Notes under the pieces: generated by a model | The model's input: only the letters and a program-made list of their open reading frames with translations | Databases searched by the model: none | What the model was told of the DNA's origin: nothing | Part shown: one piece after another, positions 1-8,713 of the stretch | Numbering within the stretch: position 1 is the stretch's first letter | How the letters are laid out: every line of letters starts with the position of its first letter | Translations under genes and position numbers: made by a program | From: Kineosporiaceae bacterium | GTDB lineage: Bacteria; Actinomycetota; Actinomycetes; Actinomycetales; Kineosporiaceae | Length of the DNA: 64,000 nucleotides | Assembly: GCA_016713225.1 (NCBI GenBank) | Contig: JADJPO010000003.1 | Coordinates: 248,001 to 312,000, forward strand | Reading direction: 5' to 3'

Positions 1-380
1 CGGCCACGGTGGTGGTCGCCGTGGTCGCGGCCGCCTCCATGATGAGCGGCACGGTGGAGCAGGTGCTCGACTCCCGCCGGCCCACGGCATCCCTGGTGGC
101 GCTCGGTGCCTCGCAACACCTGGTCGAGAGCCTGGTTGCGCGCCAGCTGCGTGCTGCGGCCGTGCCACCGTGTGTTGCCGGCGCCGTCCTCGGATGGGTG
201 GCGACCGGACTCATCTTCCGACTCGGGGTCGAACCGATCGGGTGGCCGGTGTGGCTGACGCTGCCTGCGGCCGTGATCGTGGCTGGTGGGTTGGCATGGC
301 TGGCCGCGACGGTGGTGAGTCGGGTGCTGCGCGGCGAGGTCAGCGCAGCGGCGTCCATCGAGAACCTCCGCACCCCCTGA
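1..380 (+). CDS. FtsX-like ABC transporter permease, C-terminal fragment
   Basis: The reading frame is open from the window edge (first full codon at position 3) to the TGA at 378-380, so the 5' part lies outside the window. The visible 125 residues match the C-terminal block of FtsX-type permeases. A cytoplasmic stretch with the DSRRPTASLVALGAS pattern (members of this family often have RRREIALLRALGAS here) is followed by two hydrophobic segments (about residues 55-72 and 80-102) and a short Arg-containing tail. Such proteins are the membrane half of ABC systems for lipoprotein or peptide handling. The partner ATPase and the substrate cannot be judged from this fragment. The gene converges on the phosphatidyltransferase at 511-1122 and is followed by palindromic element A. 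Confidence 0.7.
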   Translation, partial: ATVVVAVVAAASMMSGTVEQVLDSRRPTASLVALGASQHLVESLVARQLRAAAVPPCVAGAVLGWVATGLIFRLGVEPIGWPVWLTLPAAVIVAGGLAWLAATVVSRVLRGEVSAAASIENLRTP

Positions 381-389
381 ACCACCCGG

Positions 390-491
390 AACCCGCTCAT
401 GCTCCGCGGGTGACGTTCCGAGGGCCGGGAACGGCCCCGACATGCGTCGGCTGCGGAGCATGGGCGGTCACCCGCGGAGCATGAGCGGGTT
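390..491. repeat. Palindromic intergenic element, copy A
   Basis: Outer arms at 390-414 and 467-491 are perfect 25-bp inverted repeats that begin AACCCGCTCATGCTCCGC. The interior carries one extra GCGGAGCATG half-copy (453-462). The element lies between two convergent genes and would form a hairpin in either transcript, so it probably acts as a bidirectional terminator. Related copies are at 27325, 37375, 46306 and 47112. Confidence 0.85.
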
Positions 492-530
492 TGGGGGTCA
501 GGGTTGGGGGTCAGGGTTGGGGGTCAGGGG
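492..530. repeat. Three 13-bp tandem repeats (TGGGGGTCAGGGT)
   Basis: Three consecutive units, the last ending in G instead of T, run from the end of element A into the 3' end of the gene at 511-1122. They supply its TGA stop codon and its last residues (TPDPQP). Similar C-rich tracts beginning TGACCC flank the other copies of the element, next to the stop codons near 27282 and 47231. Confidence 0.75.
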
Positions 531-1122
531 TGAGCTGGAGCAGGCGGTGTGTGGAGTAGGCCTTGACGGCTACTTGGGCCAGGGCGATCACGACGGCCAG
601 AACCGGCTGGTCGGCGGCGGCGGCGAGGATCACGCCGGCGGTGTTCAGCGCCTTGGCCGGCTTGGACCAGTTCCAGCGGAAGATGATCCGGTCGATCAGG
701 TAGAAGTCGTTGGGGCCCTTCACCGGCCAGCGCAGGAACGACAGCGACAGCGCGCCGTCCAGCACCATGAACTGCAGCAGGAAGATCGCCAACGCCGGCC
801 ACAGCTCGGGCCGGATCACCCCCAGCGCCAGCGCACAGCACGCTCCGCAGGCTCGGTCGGCGACGATGTCGAGCACCGCGCCGATGCGGGTCTCCTGGTC
901 CAGAGCCCGGGCGATCGCGCCGTCCGCGATGTCGCCGATCCAGTAGGTCAGGTACCCCGCGATCAGCAGCTCGGGTGAGGCCTGTACCGCGGCCGCCATG
1001 GCCAGCGGGACGGCGATGAGGGTGCGGATCGCGGTGACCAGGTTGGCCCAGGTGCGGGTGGTCTCGCGCCGGCCGGCCAGGCCGAGCACGCTGCCGTCGG
1101 TCGTCAGCCCCCGCTCACTCAC
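511..1122 (-). CDS. CDP-alcohol phosphatidyltransferase family protein
   Basis: This is an integral membrane enzyme that transfers a phosphoalcohol from a CDP-linked donor (CDP-diacylglycerol or another CDP-alcohol) in phospholipid synthesis. The diagnostic motif D-G-x2-A-R-x8-G-x3-D-x3-D is complete: D64, D67, G68, A71, R72, G81, D85 and D89. Four to five hydrophobic helices surround it, and the 203-residue length is normal for the family. The start is GTG at 1122. On the minus strand a TAGGGT -10 box (1129-1134) ends 6 nt before this codon, so the mRNA is probably leaderless. The acceptor alcohol (glycerol phosphate, inositol phosphate or other) cannot be assigned from sequence. The last few codons come from a tandem repeat. 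Confidence 0.85.
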   Translation of the reverse strand: MSERGLTTDGSVLGLAGRRETTRTWANLVTAIRTLIAVPLAMAAAVQASPELLIAGYLTYWIGDIADGAIARALDQETRIGAVLDIVADRACGACCALALGVIRPELWPALAIFLLQFMVLDGALSLSFLRWPVKGPNDFYLIDRIIFRWNWSKPAKALNTAGVILAAAADQPVLAVVIALAQVAVKAYSTHRLLQLTPDPQP

Positions 1123-1128
1123 GTGTCG

Positions 1129-1134
1129 ACCCTA
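1129..1134 (-). promoter_or_regulatory. -10 box TAGGGT, leaderless promoter
   Basis: TAGGGT on the minus strand ends 6 nt before the GTG at 1122. No Shine-Dalgarno sequence would fit in that space. The arrangement matches actinobacterial leaderless promoters and supports the chosen start. Confidence 0.55.
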
Positions 1135-1217
1135 ACCGGGGCGGCCCCAGCAGGTAGAGGCGAGGATCGGGCACGCCGTCGATGATCCCTCGACCCAGGA
1201 TCAGCCGATCAGCAGGT

Positions 1218-2627
1218 TCAGCCGATCAGCACCTTCCAGGTGGCGGGCCCGACCACACCGTCCGGGGTCAGCTTGTGTGCCTTCTGGTAGGCGATCACCG
1301 CTGCCGTCGTCGCGGGGCCGAAGTACCCGTTGGCTCCCGCCACGTGCAGTGCCCGCTGCAGGGCGAGGACGGCGGCACCGCTCGAGCCGGGGCGCAACAC
1401 GGTGCCGGCATGGGGGCGCAACGTGGCGGCGGCCGAGCTGGTCAGCGACCCACCTGCCGTGCCGCCGCCGTTGGACTGGGCGCCGGACGGCGGGCTCGCC
1501 GTCGGAGGTTTCGCCAGGCTCTCCCGCGCGATCCGGGCGGCGATCAGCCCGCGCCAGCTCGCGGCGTCCAGGGCACCGGTGGCCGGCAGGCCTCGCGCCC
1601 GCTGCACTGCGCTGACCGCGGCCACGGTCGCCGGGCCGTATCTGCCGTCCGTGGTCAGCCCCAGGCCACCTTGCACGGCTCGAACGATCACTCCGTTCGA
1701 GCCAGCGCCGAGCGTGGCGCCGCTGTAGCGCACCAGGGCGGCCAGGGCCGACGAGGCCCCGGCGGGCGCCGCCACGGTGGGGTGTGCCGGGCAGGGGGTG
1801 GCGCGCGCCGTGGTGTAGCCGCCGGCCCAGTTCAGATCGCTCGGGGCGCAGGGGCCGTAGTCGGTGGCCGCCACCGTACGCGTCCAGAACGAGGTGCGCT
1901 TCATCGTCCCCGCCCAGGACAGCGAGATGTGGATGTGGTCTCGGTGGCAGGTGGTGTCGGCGCTCGGGTCGGGCCGCAGCGCGCACGTGCCGTAGGCCCG
2001 CCAGCCGGCGTCGGGGTTGTAGGAGCCCCAGATGCGGTTGTTCCAGATCACGTACATGACGCCGAGTCGGCGGGCGTTGGCGTACCGGTTGCCCGCGGCG
2101 TCCGAGGCGAACAGCCAGTTCAGGACGGCAGTGGCGCGGGCCGCCTGATCGGGCTTGCGCACGCTGACGAACCAGTCGACGGCCCGCCCCTCGTAGTGCT
2201 CGCTGGCCATGCCGTCGGCGCCGCAGTCGCGCGCGATGCTGTAACTGGTGCCGGCGTAGGTGGCGCGCAGCAGGTCGCCGAGGGCCACGGCGCCCGGGGT
2301 CGACGCCGGGCGGCAGGAGACCTGTGGCAGGTAAGGCGACAGCGGCTCGATGGCCGTGGGAAGGCCCGAGGGCACCGCTGGGACGGGGACTGCGGCCGTG
2401 GAGACACTCGCCGCCAGGACGGCCGAAGGAGCGCGCGTCCCCCCGGCCGACGGCAGAGTGGCAGCCTTCGCATCTGCCAGCGTGCCGGACAACACCATGG
2501 CCGCCACGCCACCGGCTACCGCGCTGGCCCAGGCCTGACGTCGGCGGCGCAGGCCCGGGTCGTCCTGGCCCGGGGCGTGACGTCCCGCGTGATGTCGTCC
2601 TGCCCCGGCATGTCGGCCGACAACCAT
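1218..2627 (-). CDS. Secreted peptidoglycan-binding protein with M15-like domain
   Basis: The 469-residue protein has a basic N-terminus and a hydrophobic signal segment (about residues 32-54). A domain at about 95-280 follows with SEHYEGRAVDW (H144, D151) and CHRDHIHISL (H228, D230, H231, H233), the pattern of the actinobacterial ARB_07466-type domain related to D,D-carboxypeptidase/lysozyme-like folds. Two peptidoglycan_binding_1 repeats at about 290-365 and 405-468 each contain a GYFGPATTAAVIAYQ-type core. It is likely exported and attached to the wall, where it may cut or remodel peptidoglycan. The ATG at 2627 is preceded by a GGAGGGG ribosome binding site. It is transcribed alone; the upstream carbonic anhydrase gene is 149 bp away. 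Confidence 0.8.
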   Translation of the reverse strand: MVVGRHAGAGRHHAGRHAPGQDDPGLRRRRQAWASAVAGGVAAMVLSGTLADAKAATLPSAGGTRAPSAVLAASVSTAAVPVPAVPSGLPTAIEPLSPYLPQVSCRPASTPGAVALGDLLRATYAGTSYSIARDCGADGMASEHYEGRAVDWFVSVRKPDQAARATAVLNWLFASDAAGNRYANARRLGVMYVIWNNRIWGSYNPDAGWRAYGTCALRPDPSADTTCHRDHIHISLSWAGTMKRTSFWTRTVAATDYGPCAPSDLNWAGGYTTARATPCPAHPTVAAPAGASSALAALVRYSGATLGAGSNGVIVRAVQGGLGLTTDGRYGPATVAAVSAVQRARGLPATGALDAASWRGLIAARIARESLAKPPTASPPSGAQSNGGGTAGGSLTSSAAATLRPHAGTVLRPGSSGAAVLALQRALHVAGANGYFGPATTAAVIAYQKAHKLTPDGVVGPATWKVLIG

Positions 2628-2776
2628 GGCGCCCCTCCGTGAGCCCGGCGGGGAGTTCCCTCTCCCCAGTGATGCAGGGACCCCGTCGGCGGAAGGGCGG
2701 CGCAGAGCACGGTTGTGCTCGAGGTTCGCTGAGCTGGACTACTCGGTGCAGGCTCGCCGGGGAACACGGAACCCGG

Positions 2777-3355
2777 TCAGCGGGCGGCCCCGACCGTGGT
2801 GGCCTCGGGCACCTCGATCAACCGGCCGGTGCGCACGTCGTAGAGGTAGCCGTGGATCGGGATGCTGCCCGGAACCAGCCGACTGTCCCGGATCCGCCGG
2901 ACGTCGTCCACCACGGCCCCGGTCTGGTCGCTGATCGTCAGCCAGTCGACGTAGGCGGCCTCGGTGCTGCCCGGGCCGGTACCGACGTCGTGGAAGCCGT
3001 TCTCGCCCATTGCGGCGGTCTCGAGGCTGTTGGCCAGCAGGCCCCGCATCACCTCGTCGGTGAAGAACTCCATGCCGCAGTCGGTGTGGTGGACGACGAA
3101 CCACTCCTGGGTGCCCAGCAGCTTGTACGAGATCACCAGCGAGCGGATCGCATCGTCGCTCGCCCGGCCACCGGCATTGCGGATCACGTGGGCGTCGCCC
3201 TCGCTCAGGCCGGCGTACTTGGCCGGGTCGAGCCGGGCATCCATGCAGGTGAGGATGGCGAATCGGCGCGCCGGGGGCAGCGCCAGCTCGCCCTTGGCGC
3301 CGAAGTCGGCCGAGTAGGCGGCGTTGGCGTCGAGCACTTCCTGGAGCACGGACAT
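2777..3355 (-). CDS. Beta-class carbonic anhydrase
   Basis: The enzyme interconverts CO2 and bicarbonate with a zinc ion. Zinc and catalytic residues are visible in the 192-residue protein: C37, D39 and R41 in the CMDAR motif, then H90 and C93 in HHTDC. The VIRNAGGRASDD segment is typical of the short mycobacterial-type beta enzymes. An ATG at 3376 is also in frame, but the ATG at 3355 has a GGGAG ribosome binding site 5 nt upstream and gives the usual MSVL start, so I chose it. A 12-bp palindrome, TCAATCGATTGA (3373-3384), lies just upstream and could be an operator. Confidence 0.9.
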   Translation of the reverse strand: MSVLQEVLDANAAYSADFGAKGELALPPARRFAILTCMDARLDPAKYAGLSEGDAHVIRNAGGRASDDAIRSLVISYKLLGTQEWFVVHHTDCGMEFFTDEVMRGLLANSLETAAMGENGFHDVGTGPGSTEAAYVDWLTISDQTGAVVDDVRRIRDSRLVPGSIPIHGYLYDVRTGRLIEVPEATTVGAAR

Positions 3356-3433
3356 GAGGTCTCCCGGGATCATCAATCGATTGAAAGTTCATCGAAAACA
3401 TAGGGTATTCGGCGGTGATTCGCCTGCCGAGTT

Positions 3434-3459
3434 CCCGCCCGAGCTCGAGCTCGGGCGGG
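3434..3459. repeat. Perfect 26-bp palindrome without loop
   Basis: The two 13-bp halves, CCCGCCCGAGCTC and its exact complement, abut. The palindrome lies in the divergent gap between the carbonic anhydrase and DUF222 genes, so a simple terminator role is unlikely. An operator or cruciform site is more plausible. Confidence 0.75.
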
Positions 3460-3516
3460 GAGTGGCGGGACGCCTCGGTGAGTTCGTCACTGAACCTACT
3501 AGCTCATCCCTTGATA

Positions 3517-3532
3517 TCGAACGTATGTTCGA
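3517..3532 (+). promoter_or_regulatory. LexA (SOS) box
   Basis: TCGAACGTATGTTCGA is a perfect inverted repeat and matches the actinobacterial/Bacillus LexA consensus TCGAAC-N4-GTTCGA. It lies directly upstream of the -10 box TAGACT (3534-3539), where bound LexA would block RNA polymerase. Genes of the mycobacterial 13E12 (DUF222) family are known LexA targets, which fits the gene downstream. Confidence 0.9.
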
Positions 3533-3533
3533 T

Positions 3534-3539
3534 TAGACT
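3534..3539 (+). promoter_or_regulatory. -10 box TAGACT, leaderless SOS promoter
   Basis: TAGACT ends 6 nt before the ATG at 3546, so the transcript probably starts at the start codon. The LexA box ends 1 nt upstream of this hexamer. Confidence 0.6.
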
Positions 3540-3545
3540 AGTTCC

Positions 3546-5697
3546 ATGTCCGTGATGCAAGCGTGCTTCGCCGAGTCGGGTGATGCCGACGAGGTGGCTG
3601 CGCTGCGCGCGGAGTGTGCCCTGTTGCGGGCGCGCGATGGTGAGCTGCGGACGGCGTGTGGTCGTCTGGAGCGGCGCGTGAGCCGGTTGAGTGAGGAACA
3701 GGAGTGGGCCGCCCGCCGGATCGCTCGGCTCACCGATCGGTGCGCCCACCTGGCCGGGCTGGTGCCGGTGAGTGCCCTGACCACGCTGCCTGCCGGGAAC
3801 GCATCGGACGAGGAGCGTTCGCCGGCGATCGTTGGCGCAGCCGACAGCGGGCGCCGGCCGGACGGCGTGAACGCACCGGGTGGGCCGAGCCCCGCGGACG
3901 CCCTTCGCGGACCGGACGGGGTGAGCATCGTCGGTGAGCCAGGCCCGGAGGGGTTGGTGGCGGCCCTGGCCGGTGAGGCTGGTGCCCGGTTGGCGGCAGC
4001 GGTGCAGACCGCGGTCGGTGACCTGGCCGCCCTGTCCGTGCCCGACCCCGACGCGGGCGTCGAACTGGGATGCCTGGCCGACCTGCCCGACCGGGCCGTG
4101 GCCGACCTGGCCGCTGCGGGGTGTCGGGTGGCGACCTGGGCGAAACTCGCCGCCACCGTCGCGGCCGAGGAGTTGGTCACCCGGTGGGAGAACGGCGCCG
4201 CCGACGAGCAGGCCAGCCCGGTCAACGCCCAGCCGGTGTTCCCCGACCACGACCTGGGCTACCGCGCCGCGATCGCCGAGACCGCCGCCACCTGCCTCCT
4301 CGCCGAGACCACCCTGGCGGCACGGGTGGACACCCTGCGCGAACTGCCCACCCGCCTGCCCGGGCTGTGGCACCTGCTGGCCACCGGGACCGTGGACATC
4401 GACACCGCCCGTCTGGTCCAGGCCAAGACCCGCCACCTGCCCGGCGAGACCCTGACGCGGCTGGAACCGCAGCTGCTGGTCAAGGTGGTCGCGTTGACCT
4501 ACGGTCAACTCGCCGCCTGGCTCGACCGAGTGGTCGCCAAGGCCGATCCGCGGGACCTGGCCGAACAGATCGCCGACAACATCGAACGCCGCCGCGTCGC
4601 GTTCCGTACCGCCGGCCCCGGGACCGGGCGGATGACGTTGACCGCCTCGGTCGCCGACATCGAGGCAATCCAGATGACCCTGCTCGCTCACGCCTCCGCC
4701 GGCGATGACCCCGACCAGCCCCGCCCCACCGCCGCGATCCGCGCCGACATCATCACCGACCTCATCACCGGCACCCACCCCACCACCCACCCCGGCACCG
4801 GGGCCGGGACCGGGACCGGGACCACCGATCCCGCGAGGGAGCCCGAAGCGGAGACCGAATCCCCCGCCGACGCAGCAGCAGACGATGACGCCCAAGCCGA
4901 GGCCCATGCCCAGCCCGACGCGAACGCCGAATCGGCGGCAGACGCCGCCTCCGCGCCCGACGCCGAGCCGGAGGCCGAGTTCGACACCGAGGCCAGATCC
5001 GAGACCCAGGCAGAGGCCGAGGCCAACGACGTGCCCGACACCCACACCGGCACCGGCACGTGCACCCCAACCGCCGCAGCCGGCCCAACCCGGGCCAGGG
5101 TGCCCGCCGACGCCGTCTGGTGGCTGCCGACCACCCCAACCCTTCACAGCGGACTCCCTCGCATCGCTGCCCGGACCCCGAGTCCACATCACCGTGCCCC
5201 TGTCCGCCGTCCTCGGCGGCGACGGCATCGGCGAGGCCAACGACTACGGACCACTCACCGCATCCGCCATCCGCGAACTGCTCGCCGGGCTGCATCGGAT
5301 GGGCGTCACCGCGACCTGGCGGTGCCTGATCACCGACGACACCCCCGGCTCACCCACCCACGGCACGGTCCTGGGCATCGGGAAGGCACCCCAGGCCCTG
5401 GTCCGCACCGCCACCGGCCTACTGCGCGAACTCGTCCAGGCCCGCGAACAGTGCTGCACCTTCCCCGGCTGCCGCCGCCGCGCGGTGACCTGCGAGATCG
5501 ACCACCGCATCCCCCACAGCGACGGTGGACCCACGTGTGAATGCAACCTGCACCCACTCTGCAAGCACCACCACCGACTCCGGGAACGAGGGTTCACCCC
5601 CACCCTGGTCGACCCCGGCACCGGACTGCCCATCACCCAATGGGTCACCCCCACCGGCAGGACCATCCGGACCGAGAGCGAACACCCACCCTTCTGA
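3546..5697 (+). pseudogene. DUF222 / HNH endonuclease (13E12-type), split by a frameshift
   Basis: The first frame (ATG 3546, open to 5540) encodes a DUF222 domain and then an acidic Ala/Glu/Asp-rich linker (about 4790-5090). The HNH part lies in the +1 frame and ends at TGA 5695-5697. It carries the typical pre-HNH VHITVPLSAVLG segment, CTFPGC, CEIDHRIP, GGPT, NL and LCKHHH. Family members normally join these parts in one polypeptide. The frames must be joined near 5100-5155; the CCCC and CCC runs at 5134-5142 are candidate slip sites. After the junction the first frame becomes Arg/Pro-rich out-of-frame sequence. The break could be a real mutation, programmed +1 shifting or a sequencing error. 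The gene is SOS-regulated and probably leaderless. The biological role of the family is not settled. Confidence 0.8.
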
Positions 5698-5870
5698 GAC
5701 ACCTGGGTTGCTGGGACGATTCCTCGGGTCGACAGGCCGGCGTCCGCTGTGGCCACCGTGGCTTCGCCGAGCCCGTTCCGCCGCGGCCTCAACGACACCA
5801 GACCCGATCGACGAGGCCTACCACGTCACCCTGCTGCCGAAACCGCCGCCCGGACTGGTGCCTCGTCTGG

Positions 5871-7313
5871 TCAGTGCCCCAGGAACGGTGCCATCACCCG
5901 CGCCAGGACGCTCGACCGGCCGGTGAGTCGCTCCTCGGTGTCGGCCGCGGTCATGGTGTGCAGCCCGGCGTTCACGGCGAGCCAGCGCAGCGGCTCGGGC
6001 TCCCACGAACGCCAACGGTGGTTGACCCAAGGCAGCGCCGTCGCCTCGCTCTTGACCCCGCGGATCAGGTCGGCCAGGGTCCGGCCGGCCAGGTTCGCCG
6101 TCCCGACGCCGTCCCCGACGTAGCCGCCGGCCCAACCGAAGCCGGTCGCCGGGTCGATCCCCACGCTGGAGTGCCAGTCGCGCGAGATGCCCAACGGCCC
6201 GCCCCAGGCGTGAGTGAACTCGGCGCGGCCCAGGGCTGGGAACAGTTCGCGTGCGGTGGCCTGCAGAGCGGTGAACACGGCTGGGTCGCGATCGAAGCGC
6301 GGCTCGATCGCCGAGCCGAAGTGATAGGGCGCGCCGCGGCCACCGAACACCAGCCGGTCGTCCGCCGTGCGCTGGCCGTAGATGATCAGGTGGCGGTGGT
6401 CGTTGACCGTCTGCCCCCGCTCCAGCCCGATCTCGGCCCACGTCGAGGCCGGCAACGGCTCGGTGGCCACCATCAGGGAGTACACCGGGATCAGGGCGCG
6501 GGCCGGGTTCGGCAGCGGCCGGGCGCCTGCGCTCGGGGTTCCCGGGACGCCCGGCGTGATCGGCAGCGTGCCGGTCCAGGCCTCGATCGCCCGGACGACG
6601 TGAGCCGCGCGCACCGTGCCCCGCTCGGTGATCACCCGGCTGGTACCCGAGCCCAGCTCGACCCGCAGCGCCGGGGTGTGCTCGGCGATCCGGCCGCCGC
6701 GCCGTTCGACCGCCCGGGCCAGACCGCGTACCAGTCGCGCGGGGTGGATCCGGGCGCAGTGCGGGGTGTAGGTCGCCCCGAGCAGGTTCGAGGTGCGCAC
6801 GTGCTCGGCCGCGGCGTCCGGATCGAGGAAGCTCACCTCGTCGATGCCGTCGAAGGCGGCATCACCGGCAACGTCCTCGTGCGCCCGGCGCAACTGCACC
6901 TCGGTGCGGGCCACGCTGATGGTGCCGCCGCGGGCATAGTGCGCGTCGATGCCCTCGAGGTCGGCCACCCGGCCGACCTCGCGCACCGTCTCGTGCATCG
7001 CCCGCCGCATGGCCAGCGCCGCATCGCGGCCGTACCGGCGGGCGAGCGAGGCGGTCGAGCGCGGGAACAGCGCCGAGCACCAGCCGCCGTTGCGGCCGCT
7101 GGCACCGAACCCGGCGATCTGCGCCTCGAGCAGGACGACGCGCAGCGCCGGGTCGGCGTCCAGCAGGTAGTACGCCGTCCAGAGACCGGTGTACCCGGCG
7201 CCGATGATGCAGACATCGACGTCGAGGTCGCCGTCCAACCCCGGGCGAGGGCGCAGATCGTCCTCGCCCGAGGCGATCAGGCTCTCGTGCCAGAACGACG
7301 GCGTCGAACTCAC
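5871..7313 (-). CDS. FAD-dependent amine oxidoreductase (DAO family, PuuB-like)
   Basis: This 480-residue flavoprotein has an N-terminal Rossmann FAD motif CIIGAGYTGLW (about residues 35-45) and the ASGRNGG signature shared by gamma-glutamylputrescine oxidase (PuuB) and related oxidases. Near the C-terminus, the WAGGYVGDGVG segment fits the second FAD contact. It should oxidise a primary or secondary amine to an aldehyde or imine, probably passing electrons to oxygen. The start is GTG at 7313, which shares the four bases GTGA with the stop of the aminotransferase. An ATG at 7325 is also in frame but would overlap more. It is the third gene of the asnC-aminotransferase-oxidase operon. The substrate is inferred only from context. 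Confidence 0.8.
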   Translation of the reverse strand: MSSTPSFWHESLIASGEDDLRPRPGLDGDLDVDVCIIGAGYTGLWTAYYLLDADPALRVVLLEAQIAGFGASGRNGGWCSALFPRSTASLARRYGRDAALAMRRAMHETVREVGRVADLEGIDAHYARGGTISVARTEVQLRRAHEDVAGDAAFDGIDEVSFLDPDAAAEHVRTSNLLGATYTPHCARIHPARLVRGLARAVERRGGRIAEHTPALRVELGSGTSRVITERGTVRAAHVVRAIEAWTGTLPITPGVPGTPSAGARPLPNPARALIPVYSLMVATEPLPASTWAEIGLERGQTVNDHRHLIIYGQRTADDRLVFGGRGAPYHFGSAIEPRFDRDPAVFTALQATARELFPALGRAEFTHAWGGPLGISRDWHSSVGIDPATGFGWAGGYVGDGVGTANLAGRTLADLIRGVKSEATALPWVNHRWRSWEPEPLRWLAVNAGLHTMTAADTEERLTGRSSVLARVMAPFLGH

Positions 7314-8713
7314 AGCCGGGACCATGCCTCCGTGAGGACCGAGCGCAGCGTCGAGGTGATGTCGTCGATCTCGCTCTGCCCGATGATCAGCGGGGGAGCG
7401 AGCTGGACCACCGGGTCGCCCCGGTCGTCGGCGCGGCAGTACAGCCCGGCGTCGAACAGCGCCTTGGAGAGGAACCCGCGCAGCAGGCGCTCACTCTCGT
7501 CGTCGTTGAACGTCTCACGCGTGGTCTTGTCCTTGACCAGCTCGATGCCGTAGAAGAAGCCCTCACCCCGGACGTCGCCGACGATCGGGAGGTCGAGCAG
7601 GCTCTCGAGGGAGGCCCGGAACGCCGGCGCGGTGCTGCGCACGTGGTCGTACAGACCCTCGCGCTCGAAGATGTCGAGGTTGGCCATCGCCACGGCGGCC
7701 GAGACGGGGTGGCCGCCGAAGGTGTACCCGTGCGGAAAGTACGTGGTGCCCTTGCTGAACGGCTCGAAGATCCGCTCACTCGCGATCATCGCGCCGATGG
7801 GGGCGTACCCACTGCTCATGCCCTTGGCGCAGGTGATCATGTCGGGCACGTAGCCCAGGTCGTTGCAGGCGAACATGCCGCCGATGCGACCGAACGCGCA
7901 GATGGTCTCGTCCGAGACCAGCAGCACGTCGTACTGATCGCAGATCTCGCGCACCCGCTCGAAGTACCCGGGCGGCGGCGGGAAGCAGCCACCGGAGTTC
8001 TGCACCGGCTCGAGGAACACCGCGGCCACGGTGTCGGGGCCCTCGAACTCGATCGCCTCGGCGATGCGCTCGGCCGCCCACAAACCGAACGCCTTCGGGT
8101 CCTCGCGCAGGTGCTCGGGTGCCCGGTAGAGGTTGGTGTTGGGCACCTTGAACCCGCCCGGCACCAGCGGCTCGAACATCTGCTTGGCCTCGGGGATGCC
8201 GGTGATCGACAGCGCGCCCTGGGGGGTGCCGTGGTAGGCCACGTTGCGTGAGATGACCTTGTGTTTCATCGGCTTACCGACGAGCTTCCAGTACTGCTTG
8301 GCCAGCTTCCACGCGGTCTCGACGGCCTCACCGCCACCGGTGGTGAAGAAGACCCGGTTCAGGTCACCGGGGGCCTCGGCGGCCAGGCGCTCGGCCAGCT
8401 CGATCGCCCGCGGGTGGGCGTAGGACCACAGCGGGAAGAACGCCAGCTCCCGCGCCTGCATCGCGGCGGCATCGGCGAGCTCCTGGCGGCCGTGGCCCAC
8501 CTGCACGGTGAACAACCCGGCCAGGCCGTCGAGGTAGCGGCGGCCCTGGTCGTCCCAGATGTAGGCACCCTCGCCGCGCACGATCACCGGCACGTGACCC
8601 TCACCGTCGATGAAGGTCGAGTGGCGCGTGAAGTGCATCCAGAGGTGGTCACGCGCCCGGTCCGCGAGCCGGTCGGGGCCGGGCTCGGAGAAGGCCTGCG
8701 GTGTGATCGTCAT
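7310..8713 (-). CDS. Class III aminotransferase (putrescine/omega-amino acid type)
   Basis: This is a fold-type I PLP enzyme of 467 residues. The Schiff-base lysine is K297 in the CAKGMSSGYAPIGA motif, preceded by the DET segment (268-270) that contacts the cofactor. It resembles enzymes annotated as putrescine-pyruvate, beta-alanine-pyruvate or GABA aminotransferases, which move an omega-amino group to pyruvate or 2-oxoglutarate. The start is ATG at 8713, overlapping the asnC stop as ATGA. A longer frame to 8791 runs into asnC and is unlikely. With the divergent aminobutyraldehyde dehydrogenase it could turn putrescine into GABA. Exact substrate preference cannot be read from sequence. Confidence 0.85.
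   Translation of the reverse strand: MTITPQAFSEPGPDRLADRARDHLWMHFTRHSTFIDGEGHVPVIVRGEGAYIWDDQGRRYLDGLAGLFTVQVGHGRQELADAAAMQARELAFFPLWSYAHPRAIELAERLAAEAPGDLNRVFFTTGGGEAVETAWKLAKQYWKLVGKPMKHKVISRNVAYHGTPQGALSITGIPEAKQMFEPLVPGGFKVPNTNLYRAPEHLREDPKAFGLWAAERIAEAIEFEGPDTVAAVFLEPVQNSGGCFPPPPGYFERVREICDQYDVLLVSDETICAFGRIGGMFACNDLGYVPDMITCAKGMSSGYAPIGAMIASERIFEPFSKGTTYFPHGYTFGGHPVSAAVAMANLDIFEREGLYDHVRSTAPAFRASLESLLDLPIVGDVRGEGFFYGIELVKDKTTRETFNDDESERLLRGFLSKALFDAGLYCRADDRGDPVVQLAPPLIIGQSEIDDITSTLRSVLTEAWSRL

Noticed and set aside
492..530. G-rich tandem repeats considered as a G-quadruplex regulatory element
   Set aside because: The G runs could in principle form one, but nothing else in the sequence supports a function. 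It is recorded only as a repeat.
2628..2776. Leader of the peptidoglycan-binding protein gene considered as a c-di-AMP (ydaO) riboswitch
   Set aside because: Only a short GAGCAC/GTGCTC hairpin is seen. The conserved blocks of the actinobacterial motif are not present in recognisable order.
3504..5240. 578-codon open frame on the minus strand opposite the DUF222 gene
   Set aside because: The Gly/Val-rich sequence results from the Ala/Asp-rich linker read in reverse. It has no start signal, and the LexA box and -10 box point the other way.
5698..5870. Gap between the HNH gene and the FAD oxidase searched for small genes or hairpins
   Set aside because: Short open frames here show no start signals or conservation, and I see no strong terminator or repeat.
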